Origin: Panagrolaimus kolymaensis
Taxonomy: Eukaryota > Nematoda > Chromadorea > Rhabditida > Panagrolaimidae
Assembly: GCA_028622995.1 (NCBI GenBank)
Contig: JAJQJQ010000056.1
Location: forward strand, 1 to 64,000
DNA: 64,000 nt
Direction of reading: 5' to 3'
Each line of letters starts with the position of its first letter. The first letter of the stretch is position 1. Shown piece by piece: positions 24,001 through 35,758 of the stretch. The translations under genes were made by a program, and so were the position numbers. Under the pieces are notes generated by a model. The model worked only from the letters and a program-made list of their open reading frames with translations, did not search any database and was not told where the DNA came from.

Positions 24001-27000
24001 AGTCGAAAAAGTTTAAATAATCGTCGTAAAGCAGCGGCAGCTGCATCACAAAATTCTAAAAGTAAACAAATTTTTTTTAAATTATCATTTATTTTTTCAT
24101 GAACTAAAAAAATAATGATTATAGCAGCTAAAAAAGGAGGAAAAGACGGTACAAAAAGTAATAATTCCTATTCGAGTGATGCGGCGCCTAATGATCCACC
24201 TCCACCTCCGCCACCAATTGCTCCTTTGGAAACTTGCATCGATGATTTGGCGGTAGTGGCGCCGCTAAAAATAAGCCAAATGAGTCAATTTACTCCAAGT
24301 AATTTCACACTTATTAAATCTCAATCAGCTCAAACTCATGTAGAATTTTTGGTAAAATCTGTTGAAATCACTCCATCCTTACTTGAAACAGATATCGACA
24401 AAACAGGTGTATCTAAAGCGAAAAAACAACAAAAAGAAGAAAGTTCCATATCAAAAGAAAAGAATAAACAAAAAAATCAAAAGCAAGTTGAAGATGAAAA
24501 GAAGAATGTTGAAATCACTACTGACATGATTTTTTCTTCACTTCCTCAACAATCACCACAACAGCAGAAAATAAAATGTATGTAAAAGAAGCTAAGGGTC
24601 ATTTTCTTCGTTAAAAACCCAGAAAAAATATATTTCACATTCTCACCCAAAGAAAAAGTTTTGGTTTTAATTTCGGTCATTGTGTTTGCACGTTTTTATA
24701 AAAATGCAAAAAAGATGAGTACAGGCTCGCTCGCACACTCAATGAGCCCTTTTATATTTTCTTGGCGTTCCCCAATTCAGTCATTCATCAGAAAAGAGGA
24801 AAATTTGCAAATTGACAAATTGAGCACATATTTTTACGGCGGGTGGCAGCGTCGTCAATAAATGTTTTGTTGTCAAATTTAAAAAAAAAGGTGCGAAAAT
24901 ATTTTAAATTGTGTCTATGAAAGAAAAAAATATATGGGCTCAATATTTTTTGTTTTTGATTAACTTTTTTTTAACTACTCATTATGGTGATGTTTTTCAT
25001 GTATTTTTGTGATAAGAATTTCTTCAATTTTTGCTTTTCTTTGGTGGTTGCAACAACAGCTATCAAGTCTCTAAAAAAATGAGCGGAAACATGACTTTTT
25101 TTTACAACTTCCTCGAGATTTTTTTAAACTAAAAATAAGCTTTTTTTGTACATAATTAAACTTTCTCTAAAAAACCCCAATTTTTTGTATCTTTGCAAAC
25201 AAACACCTCCAAAGATTTCTTTTTTTGCAATTCGCGCAAACAAAAAAAAGTTCCAACCTTTCGACGCCATTGATCGGATGAAGAAGCGCAAAAGTTCAGG
25301 AACGGTTCCTGTTTTATTTTTGATTTTGTTATTGCGCGCTTCTTTTCTTTTGTCGTCGTTGTCTTCTTCTTGCAAGCGTGTTTATCTTCGAGCTTCATAT
25401 TATTTTATTTCCTCAAACCAGGACGACGACGACAATCATGCAAGCAAATATTCATATCGACACTAACCAGTCACCATCTTTTTTTCGTTTTTTTCTTTTT
25501 ATTTACAAACATTAGAAGTTTTTTTTGTGGTGTGAAATAAAAAAAACTAACTTTCTTTTAAGAATGCGAGCGAAAAAAAAATATTGTGTCGTTTTTCATA
25601 TTTCACGCACTAAAAGTGTTCTCCCATTTTTAGCATCTTCATCCCCAAAACAAACGAAATCACCAAAGAAAAAAGAGGAAAAAGAAGAAGAGGTGAAAGT
25701 TCCAGAAACTCCTCCACCACCTGCTATACCACAGAGCGCCCCGCCTGATCCAATAGCATTTGCGACGGCGCTCTCATTTACATCTTCATATTCTCCACCA
25801 TCTTCAAAGCAGCCCATTTCATCATCATCATCGTCGTCAGCGGCACAAACCGTGAAACGATTATCTAATTTTGGGCTATCTGCAGCAAAGTAAATTCATT
25901 TTTATTCTTGTTTATTTATTTTTAAAATTTTCTTTAATTTTTTTAGAGTTCCTCCAATTCCAGTTTCCACATTTGAAGATTCAACTGATTCAAGCTCAGA
26001 AAGTGGCCATAGTACAACAGCAACGACAACAAATATTACGATGCCCATTTATACCAACACTGATATTAAGCATCACCTTCATATGGAACATAAAAAACTT
26101 TTAAATTTATTTGAAGAATGGGAAATGCTTCGACGTCCTCGATATGCAAATAATAATGCCGCCACAAATGGAGATGGACATTTATTTGCAAATATTATGG
26201 TTAAACAAGAAGCTGTTCTTCGTCAACATGCAATTGTCACTTCATTATATAATCAATTATTAGCCCCTGTAGTTTCAAATAATTCATCCCCATCTTCCAC
26301 GATTCGATCTAAAGTTGGCCCACCAAGGCATATAATTAATAGCAACCCACCAACTTTAAGTCGAAGCTTTGTTCCTCCTCCACTTTTTAAATCTCGATCC
26401 ACATTTGATGTAAATGCAGCTGAAAATAATAATATTAAAAAGCAATCAGAAAGAAATTATCAAATTGGACCATTTTCTCCAAAAATTTCTCAAACCAAAC
26501 GATATTCTGCTGGAGATGTTTTAAATCCAATGAGACCTCGACTTGGTAGCTCTGAAAATTCTGAAGAAACATATTCTCCTCCACATCGATATGACAATAA
26601 TAAAAAATATGTGGTAGAACAAAAACCAATTATTAGAAATGTTCCAATACTTTCAGCATCAGTTCCGAAATTAACTAATGCTCAAATTATTACGGAACCA
26701 AAACGAAATACTCCTCCTCCAGCGCAACAGCAACTACAGCAACAATATTATGACTATAGTCCACCAACAACTCGACGTGAAATTCCTATTAATGGATACC
26801 ATCAGTCAGTTGTTCATTCACCACCTGCCAATAGTCCACCCATGAACAGAAGGGCTAGTCCACCAATGAATAAAAGACCAGTGCCAATAATGAATGGAAA
26901 TATGGGACGAAGTAGTCCACCAATAAACAATAAATGGCCAGGATCGATGGTGAATGGAAAAAATATTGAAAATGTTGAACCCAAAAAAGAAAACATCGAA

Positions 27001-27863
27001 ATAAAAAAGCAAAATTTCAATAATACTATGGTTCAAAAAAATCCATCACCTTTATTAAAATCAAAAACCATGGAAAAATCTACGGCTCAACTTCCTCCAC
27101 CTCCAAGTTATAATTCCTCTCGAATAAATAATCATCAACATTATTATGCAAATAGTCCACCAACAAATAGACGCGAGATTCCAATCAATGGATATCATAA
27201 TCAAACAGCTCATTCACCTCGAGCTAATAGCCCACCACCGATTAGGCGTGAAATTATTAACACTAATGGATACCATCATCATCCTGTTGCTGCTCATTCG
27301 CCACCTGTCAAACAAATGTCACTTCCAGAAGTTATTAATAAAGCAGCAAAGCCTCCAACGCCAATTCAAAATAAAAAAGTCATTGTAACACCAAAATCTT
27401 CACCAAAAACTTCGCCTCAAGGAAATAATAAAACTCATGGAGATATAATGTCTAGCATCTCAGCTTTTCCAAATGTCACACTTCGAAATGTTCCAAAACC
27501 TGTGGAAAAATCGTTTAATTTGGGTCGAGTGCTTGAAAATGTAAGTATAAGAAATTTTATATTCACATTTTTTAAATGTTTATATTCTCTAATTTTCAGG
27601 GTGAACGTCCATCAACGCAATATCGAGAGCCTGAGCCAGAAACATATTCTAAACCTTTCAACAATGGAACAAGTTCAGGCCCTCCAGCACCACCTCCACC
27701 GCCTCCACCTCCTTCATTTTCGTCAATGCCATTGAAAAAAGCCGCACCGAAGCAAACTTCCCAATCAAATGCTAATGATTCTGATGCTTTGAGAGGAGAT
27801 ATGCTTGCTGAAATTAGAAAAGCGGGAGGAATTCAATTTTTACGTTCAATAAGTTCCCAATAA
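21077..27863 (+). CDS. Large proline-rich protein with C-terminal WH2-like actin-binding motif
   Basis: Eight phase-compatible exons, 21077-21628, 23350-23407, 23463-23617, 23686-24061, 24125-24577, 25634-25889, 25947-27540 and 27600-27863, give about 1235 residues. Two introns are long for this region (about 1.7 and 1.1 kb). Most of the chain is disordered: Ser/Thr-rich, basic clusters, poly-Pro runs near residues 385 and 1165, and a helical patch (KKLLNLFEEWEMLRRPRY) near residue 660. Residues about 850-1070 contain three degenerate copies of a module around NSPPTxRREIPINGYH. Near the C-terminus, RGDMLAEIRKAGGIQFLR matches the WH2 pattern (amphipathic helix, then an L-R/K linker) that binds G-actin, and poly-Pro could recruit profilin or SH3 proteins. 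A cytoskeletal scaffold is likely but the family is not recognised. The small exon 2 and the exon 5 acceptor (24125 or 24128) are the least certain parts. Confidence 0.65.
26740..27310 (+). repeat. Coding repeat of a Pro-rich RREIPINGYH module
   Basis: Within exon 7 of the large WH2-like gene, the encoded motif (N/Y)SPPTxRREIPINGYH followed by a His-Ser-Pro spacer and ANSPP occurs near 26750-26840 and again near 27145-27235, with a third, more diverged copy (PPIRREIINTNGYH) near 27235-27310. Synonymous differences between copies point to old duplications that were kept at the protein level. Confidence 0.6.
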
Positions 27864-29015
27864 GCTTAACATTTTTTACCTTAAAATTTTTCACTTATCA
27901 AGATTACGTTTCTTTTATTGTACAGTTATGCTCACTTAAAAATATTATTTTTAAAAAAATGCACGGGCTGTGTCAAATATTTGTGATTAATTTTTTAAAA
28001 TTTTAATTATATGTTTTCATCCCAAAAAATAATTCTGCGCAATTTTTATTGGACGTGCAATACTTAATTATATATATTTTCTGTGTTATTTCGAAATAGT
28101 TTGTGATAAAAATAAATGTTAAATTCTTCTTTTTTAATCGTATTGGTTTAATGACTTACAAACAACTTTAAAAATGTGAAAACAATTAGGAAGATTTTTT
28201 TGCCAAGCTTAAGCAAGTAAAACTCCGCCTTCGATCAAATGTTAAATCCTTTCCTTGCTCAAATTGATTTTTGGACATGTCAACATCATGCTATTTTGAT
28301 AATCCGCCACGTCTTAATTACTTTGTAAAAAAAAGTCCATGAATGTTTATAAAAACTAGTCTGATGGGTTTCAAACTTGCTGCTTGCCGACGGCATTGCT
28401 TTTTTGATCTTGAGGTTTTTTATTAGCTTTAAGCTTTTGATCTTGAGGTTTTTTAGCTTTAAACATTTGTCTTTTGGGAAATTGGAACGCAGCATTTCGT
28501 TTGCTTGTTCATTTTTTTAAAAGTAAAAGTGCAAAGAGTATAATATCCTTTTTGTTGTTGTTGCATTTTGTCTCACTTTTTTGGCCCAAATAACATTTTT
28601 TTTATCTAGCACTTCGTATGTGTTCGTTTATCAAAGTTTCCTTCGATCTTTAACATCTTTTGTTTAAGATTTGTTTCAAAATTTATTTATTGTTATATTT
28701 GGGCTTTTAGGATCTCGTGGTGTTTGTATCTTATTTTGTTTCGCAATCGAAGTATGGGTGGGACGACGATAGCGTACAAAAGCCAAGTGATTTTTTCGTA
28801 AAATTATCGGTTTTTATTCTTATAAAATTCTTTACTTCTTGTAACACGTTCTCATTTATTTTATCCAGCACTATCCATTTTATTTATTGGAAAATCCTAA
28901 AACTAGATATTTTTGGCTTTTTGGTTATTGAAGTCTGTGTTGATAAACTGGGGTAAGCTTAATTTCTTCCTAATTCTATAACCGTTTTAAAAGGAACATT
29001 CCCTTTTTAGGAAAG
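27864..29015. other. Intergenic
   Basis: Contains the 3' flank of the WH2-like gene and a two-copy direct repeat at 28401-28463. An open frame at 28717-28956 has no coding support. CCTTTTTAG just before 29016 is a likely splice acceptor for the next gene. Confidence 0.45.
28401..28463. repeat. Two-copy direct repeat of about 30 bp
   Basis: The unit TTTTGATCTTGAGGTTTTTT followed by (TA)TTAGCTTTAA occurs twice back to back (about 28402-28432 and 28435-28463) with a 3-bp length difference. It lies outside any supported gene. Confidence 0.6.
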
Positions 29016-29733
29016 ATGAAAAACAATTGTATTCCTAAACAGCCTTCACTGATAGCAAGGACTATTAGTAAATCATCTCGGGCAATTCTTTACAAAATCA
29101 AAAAAGAAACTCAAAATGATCTCCATACATTGATTGGTAAAACCTTTGATGAACAATTCTTATGGAAGAATAAATTTATTGCTGAAAAGAAAGCTCATGA
29201 AGAAACGAAGAAACTTTTAGACCAAAGGGAAGTTACTGTTAAAGATTTAGAAAAAAATATTAACGTTCTGAACTCCAAGCTTCAAAAACTTGAAAAAGAT
29301 AATATAAAGATGCTTAAAAGAGTTGAAGATTCGCAAAAAAGAGCAGACTCTAACAAAATAATTTATGCCGATGTTTTAGCACGGAATGAAAAGTTAGCAG
29401 CTAAAGTGAAAGCACTTCGAAAGCAAATGAAGAAAGCGGAACCGGATCTCGTTGAAATATTAAAAAATCAAATTCAGCTTCATCTTTTTAAATGTAAGTT
29501 TTGTATATTTTTTAGACAAAATTAAAAAAAAATCTATTAATCATATTTTAGTAACATGTGAAGCGCCTATTGAAAATGAGCCCGCTCCTTCGAATGCTAC
29601 CTTCATTAAATCGTGGATAAACATGTCAAAAGAAGTTCGTAAACAATGCTATGTAACAGCATTCCAAATATGTCAGAAAGAAAATGAAGCTCATGTGATG
29701 AAAGCCGTACTCAATTATGATAAAGCTACATAA
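29016..29733 (+). CDS. Coiled-coil protein of unknown function
   Basis: Exons 29016-29493 and 29552-29733 join in phase and give 219 residues. The ATG follows an acceptor-like TTTTTAG by four bases, a pattern expected for a trans-spliced leader. Residues about 45-150 form a long coiled coil rich in Lys and Glu with heptad leucines (for example KDLEKNINVLNSKLQKLEKD). A short globular-looking C-terminus contains two or three cysteines and SWINMSKEVRKQCYVTAF. No catalytic or membrane segment is visible. It could be a structural or centrosomal/kinetochore-type protein, but nothing in the sequence decides this. Confidence 0.65.
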
Positions 29734-30703
29734 AAATATTTAACATTTATAATTCGTTAATTTCCTAAATAATTTTAATATTTAACTGTAAACTGTCAAT
29801 ATATATTTGAAACCTTTCTTATTTATTATTTTTTTATAAAAGTAAAATTGTCTTTAACTTTGGTTAAATTAACTTCTTTTTATTCAAAAAACAAACATAA
29901 AAAAAATTGTTGAAATAGCCACAAAAAAAGATGAAATGTATTGTACAGAAGAGTTTTTTTTAAAATTATTTTTTGTAAATGATAATGCTACTTTGGAGAC
30001 ATGAAGCTAAAGAGGATGCTTTGTTTTGTCCATAAATAGTAGCTTTATTTGTCATCATGGTGCCAAAATGATTGCGAAAAAAGACAACAAAAAAAACAGT
30101 ACAAAAATATTTATGAAGGTTCAAAAAATTACAGAAGAATAAAAAAAAACAAAAGAAGAAAAAAGAATCTTATTGTATTAACGGCTATATCAAATAATAA
30201 CCCCGCAAATTTGCCAATAGTAAAACACACGTTTTTTAAAAACAGAAACAAAATTTTGCGCTAAAAAATGAAAAGAAAAAAAAACAATATAAATTAGAAC
30301 AATAAAAAAATTAAAACCGTAAGAAAAAAAACAATATTTGGAAGTCTTAACTTGCAGCAATGGTAAAAAAAATTAAGAGGTTGCAATAATAAAATGGCTT
30401 ATTTTATAAAAGGTCAAATTTCAATTTAAAATGGTTCAAAAAAAGTGCCAATTTTTCTCTGTAGTTAAGACTCCCATGTTGCATTATAAAAAAATTTACA
30501 CAAAACAAAAAATAGTATAAAAACAAAGAACCCGCGGTTCTCTCGAACCCTTTTTGGCGCCAAGATGATTCAAAGAAATTTTCATTAATTTATAAAACAA
30601 AAAATTACAAATTTAATTGAACCATCTTCAGCAAATAATAAAAAAATAAAAAACCAAATTACCATTTTTCACTTTTGAGATTAGGAAAAAATATAATGAA
30701 AAA
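29734..30703. other. Convergent intergenic region
   Basis: Lies between the 3' ends of the coiled-coil gene and the tousled-like kinase. It is A-rich with several homopolymers. GGTTCTCTCGAACC near 30534-30547 is a small perfect inverted repeat (5-bp arms). No gene is supported. Confidence 0.5.
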
Positions 30704-33220
30704 TTAATGGTCTAAATCTTCTCGACAAAATATAAGACGGGAGGATGATGGAGATTGAGGCTGATTAGCGAGTATGGGTTTACGAATGGTTTTAATGAAT
30801 TCATGTTTAGACAATTCATGAACATCAGCTCGACTGCTTGATTCATATTGGAGACATTTGCGAATAAAATCTTTAACCACATCATTTACTTTTGGAATTT
30901 GAGGAAAGTTAACATTGTGGGCTTTTAAAATAGTGCCTTCATTGAGAATACGCTGTTGGGTTTGTTCGTGACCAAATGGCTAAAAATTAATTTGCATTTA
31001 TAGAAAACGAATTCTAAAAATATTTATATATGTTACTTACTCTTTTGCCATAAATACATTGATAACAAATAATTCCAACACTCCATACATCGACTTTCGA
31101 ACTAATTTTAGTAGTTACCGCTCCACCGATGTCTCTGAAGGTTTCAGGTGGCAAATACCAATAAGTTCCTGCTCCTTGAGAAGTGAGTTCAATGCTATCG
31201 CTTTCTTCCGCATTATCGTAGCTTTTGGATAAACCGAAATCAGTGATTTTGACTTCAAATTTTCGGCATCCAGAACGCAGCAAAATATTTGCTGGCTTTA
31301 AATCATAATGAATAACTTTTTGATCCACTAAATATCGCAAAGCATCAACAACCTAAAAATCAGTTTATTAAAACTGTTTTAACTCCAAAATTCCTTACTT
31401 GTCCAATAACTAATTTAGTTTCCTTATCCGTGAGACATCCATGCTGCTTCAAATAAAGATCCAAATCATTTCCATCGCAATATTCTAATACCGTGCAAAA
31501 AGTATCGGTGTCAATGCTAAATACTTCATGCATTCTCACAATATTAGGATGATCTAATTTCTTGTGAATATCTTTCTCACGAATTGCATGACGAACATAA
31601 TTAGCTTTTTTGCTTTCATTCCAATGTTTATTAACCCGATGAATTTTACATGCAACTTCTTTACATGTTTCAAGGTCAAAAGCGCGCCATACTTCACTAA
31701 AAAAATAATAAAATAATATATATTTGATATTTGCAAACGTAAGCCAAAAAAATCAAACATACCTAAATCCACCTTTACCAAGTAATGCAAGAGGCAAATA
31801 TCGGTTATCATGCAAAAGTTTAAAATTATTAAATGTACTATCATCTTCATGTTGGACCCGTTTAATTTCTCGAATATGTAATTGTCTTTCTCGATCTAGC
31901 CTTTCTCGTTCTGAAGCAATTTCAGATTCTTCTTTTTTAAGATATTCCTAAAAATGAAAAAATGTTAACACTGTTATCAGTGATCTAATAAAAAGACGAA
32001 CCTCTCTAGCTTTTATTACTTCTTCCTTTCTATCATTCTCGATTTGAAGGGGTAGCTCAGGTTTTAAGAAAATTTCATCAGATTCATTTTCCGCAGGCTT
32101 TTTTGGCTCTTTTACCGGTTTTTTCTTTCTCAATGCTTTTTTCTCCAATATTGTGGTATCCTTTTCTGCTTGCAATATGGATTGCCTCTTATCTATTTCT
32201 TCTTTCCAATAACCATCAATCCAATTTTCACAACCATGTCTAAGAATTTCGCTGGTAACTTTGAAATATCCAATTCGACGATTGTTGGCAAGAATATCGT
32301 TTCGAATCTTAAAAATAATTTTATAATTAGCAACAAAAAAAAACTTTCTATCAAAATTAGGCTTACTCTTTTGCGCTCATTTTGCATTTGATGAATTAGC
32401 AATTCTTTTATTTTATTTGTTTTAACCGCATTAATTTTTTCCAATTTTTCAACTTCCAACGTTGTTTTTTGCAAAACGCTTTTTACTTTATCCACATTTT
32501 CTGCTCCATTTTGAATATCGGAAACAGTGAAATCAGTTTGGACTTGAGCATCCCGAGCTGGATTTTCTTTGGATGGGCTAAACCCGCTTGAATTTGTTGC
32601 ATTGCTGGGAGTTATAACTCGAGATGGAGAATATGGAGGTACTTCATTACTTGAAGAATCTCCATTAAGGGTAAATGGACGCCTGGGGCTGCTATTACTA
32701 TGTACATTTGGCTAAAAAAGTATAAAAATTAAAATTTTGCTAATGAATATTTTTAAAGGGAATTCTTACCGAATCTTTCATAACTAAATCCTTCGCTCTT
32801 CTCTTTCTTTTGGCTTTTAAAGGAGCGTCATTTCCTTCAGGTGGAGAGCATTTTTGTCCTTTTACGCGGGAAACTGGAGTTGGAATTCGCACTTCAGTCA
32901 TGACTACATCGCTATTTTGTGATCCATTGGATGTATTTGGCTGCTGGGCAATATCCATGGATGAACCATACTGTTGTTCAGCAGGATTCATATATGAAGA
33001 AATATCGGTCATTTTATCAAGAATTTTTACATCTTCAATTGAATGATTTGATTTCTGAAAAAAATAAAATAAAGTTAGAAATTTAAATAGAATATATAAT
33101 TAATATTTAATTTAAAATAAATAAATATAAAACCTCTCTAGGGAATGCTCCTTCAGATCGGGGACCAGTATTAAAAAAATCCTTTTCCAATTGTTGAAAC
33201 ATTTCTGCACTCGAACTCAT
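30704..33220 (-). CDS. TLK: Tousled-like serine/threonine kinase
   Basis: Eight exons (33220-33134, 33054-32770, 32711-32367, 32307-32002, 31947-about 31762, 31696-31399, 31352-31041, 30979-30704) give about 697 residues. TLKs are nuclear kinases that phosphorylate the histone chaperone ASF1 and support chromatin assembly, replication and transcription. The N-terminal third is disordered with a KRKRRAK nuclear-localisation-type cluster near residue 115. A coiled-coil region follows (about 200-385), as in TLK oligomers. The kinase domain begins at [14 protein letters not shown] (about 396), with the ATP lysine in EVACK (about 420), catalytic [12 protein letters not shown] (about 516), DFGLSK (540-545), [14 protein letters not shown] and [12 protein letters not shown] in the C-lobe, all diagnostic for TLK. 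All catalytic residues are present. The gene is tail-to-tail with the coiled-coil gene. Confidence 0.92.
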
Positions 33221-35486
33221 GGATGGATAAACAACAAATCAATAAATATAAAAAAAGCAATACTGACCCCCTGTTACAAAAAAAGATTCCGTTTGAGACT
33301 AAAACCATTCTTACCCGCATGCTTATAACCTGCGCATCAATGGGTTACGATATATTGGCAAAGTGCCACAATGGGCTTATTTAAAGACACCAAAAAAAGA
33401 ATTAAGAATTTGCTGCGTCACTGCTAAATGTGCCAATAAAAGGATAGAAAATTGACCTGAAAAGAAAAATGTAAATTATTAGTTAACTACATTTTTTGTT
33501 GTTTTTTTTCACTCATTTTTACTTAACAAAAAATATATTTCAATCGCGGTAAAACAATTTTCACGTCGACGACCGGCTACTTTCCTTTTTTTATTTTAAT
33601 AAAAAAACCTTTTGAAAATCATCGATTTTTTCTTGTGTTATTTCGTAGTAAAATTTAACAAAAAAAAACAAGTCACATGCTATTTTTGGCCAAAGAGCAT
33701 GCGACAACATCCAACAACTGCAAACAAAAAAAAGAGTCTTGAACGTTTCGCAAGAAAAAAAAAGTAAAAATTAATTTTCCTTTAGGCTTCAAAGATATCT
33801 TTATCTTTCTTTAAAAAAACCGATTAAATCGGATAAAGCAGCTATGGAATTAAAAAAAAGAAAAGAAAAAAGAGTACAACCAAGTTAGTTGTCATCATCA
33901 TCGTCGCCTCCCAAACGTTTTCAATTTCACTCAAAAGCTGATGATGCTTTTTTTGCGAAACGGAACAAATTTATTGATTTGAGAACACCGAAAAGCAAAT
34001 GAAAATGAATTGTCCGACGGCGTCGACCACGACGACTTTCACGTTATACAAAGCAATTGAAAGAGAGAAAAATAAAATAGTTATTGATTCATTTTTTTTT
34101 ATTTAAAAAAAGGTAGATGAAGGGGTTATTTGAAAATCACTTTTTTTAGCGACGTTTTTTATTTTTGTTGAATGTATTGGTTTTTGAATTAAGTTTAAAA
34201 GTAAACGTTCAAAAAAGAGGAGTATCAAAAAAACAAAAAAAAATGTATGTAAAATATGCGTAAAATTGCTGCAAGTAAATATGCAGTAAGAAAGAAAAAA
34301 AGACAGGATGTAAAATGCCTTATTAAGCTTAGAAGAAAAAGAAAAGAAATTATGGCACAAAAAAATATGAAAAAAGTGAAAATAAAAGGAAAATGGAAAA
34401 AAGATAAAGTGAGCTTTGAATGAAAAAAAAATAAGAGGAAAGCTAAATGACCAATGATTTCTAAAATAAATAAAAAATTGCACTCTTTGAAGGTACATCT
34501 AAAAAATTAGGAAGAAACAACAAAATTACGCTCCTTTACACTTTTGAAAGTAGTTGTTGAAAAACTTATCAATAATTTCTGCAAGAAACGAAAATTCATA
34601 AGCAAAGACAAAAATAAAAAAATTATTTCGTTTAGTAAAAAAAGGAACGTTAAAAATAAAATAAGTTTAAACTCAACAGCTTTTTTTTCATTTACTTTTT
34701 AAACAAATAATCAAAGTTGCAAGTATCGAAAAAAAATGAAAATTAATTTAAAACCTTCAAAGTTTGGCTACGTGGCAGGTTTTTAAGTTCATGAATGCTC
34801 CAATAGTTTATTTTATTGCATAAATAATTAAAGCTAAATTTTTCACAGCTGAACTTTAATTCATGATACACGAAGATAATAGGAAAAAGTTTTCTTGAAA
34901 TAAAAGAGTCAAATCATAGTAACCTCTTCACTTCTATGTACAAAACTCACGTAATTTTTGGAATAAACACAAAAAGAGAAATATTAAACTAAAAAGATAA
35001 TTTCAAAATAAATCTATAAATTTAAATATTATAAAATATGAACGCTTTGAATTTTGTAAGAAGCATATCTAAAAATGAATCCAATTTTATACTGAGATTC
35101 AGAAGCACCAAAATTCTTATTTATCTCTGCAACAATCAAAAGGGCCAACGAAGTTTTTTAATACGCTCCTTTTTTATTTTATTTAGTTTATTATAATTAT
35201 TGTGATAAACTAACTGATAAACCCAATCATTACACCAAGATCTTCCAAAATAGTTTCAAGCTTTATTGATTTATGTTTGAAATTAAAAAATTGTGATCAC
35301 TTTTTTATTAAATTAATTAATTATGAGTACTGTTAAAAGCCTTTATATGTAAAACATTTTTAAAGAGAGAATAATACATAAATGGATAAAAAATATAAAT
35401 TAATTCCAAAAAACATCCAAACATATTGAAAAACCAAATAGGAAGGTTCCAAAAATACACAAGGATCATAATATATGTGGAATTAA
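33221..35486. other. Gene-poor interval upstream of the TLK gene
   Basis: AT-rich with many A-runs; open frames here are K/F-rich and not credible. The interval presumably contains the TLK promoter and 5' UTR sequence. Confidence 0.5.
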
Positions 35487-35758
35487 TTAAGAACCCGATG
35501 AATCAGTTGAATTAATCGATTCCAACCTCGACGAAGCATCTTGCGTCTCTAAAAACTTTATTCATTTGTTAACATTTTTGGAAAAAATAAAATATTGTCA
35601 ACTTACATTTTCGCGTTTTTGAAGTTTTTTTGCTGCTCTTTCTTTTTCATTACCAAAGGGAGAAATACGTGCTTTTTTAGCTATCGTGCAAAGTTTTGAA
35701 ATGCAAAGGTATCCTTACACCCAACTGCGTTGGTACAACATTTGCAAAGCTGGCCCAT
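35487..35758 (-). CDS. Candidate tiny lipidated protein (MGxxC N-terminus)
   Basis: Three short exons, 35758-35719, 35680-35607 and about 35546-35487, join in phase and give about 57 residues. The ATG follows an acceptor-like TTTTTCTAG by one base. The N-terminus MGQLCKCCTNAVG has Gly2 and clustered cysteines at 5, 7 and 8, the pattern of N-myristoylated and palmitoylated proteins. The rest is highly charged (SPFGNEKERAAKKLQKREN) with a Ser-rich acidic tail. The last exon depends on using the second AG of TTTTTAGAG; with the first AG a different, basic C-terminus results. An alternative upstream exon at about 35900-35813 (minus, ATG then a GTAAAA donor) would read exon 1 in another frame and stop early. 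The gene is therefore plausible but unproven. Confidence 0.4.

Noticed and set aside
30049..30264. Open plus-strand frame, Lys/Asn/Arg-rich
   Set aside because: Composition simply reflects A-rich DNA between two convergent genes; no splice or domain support.
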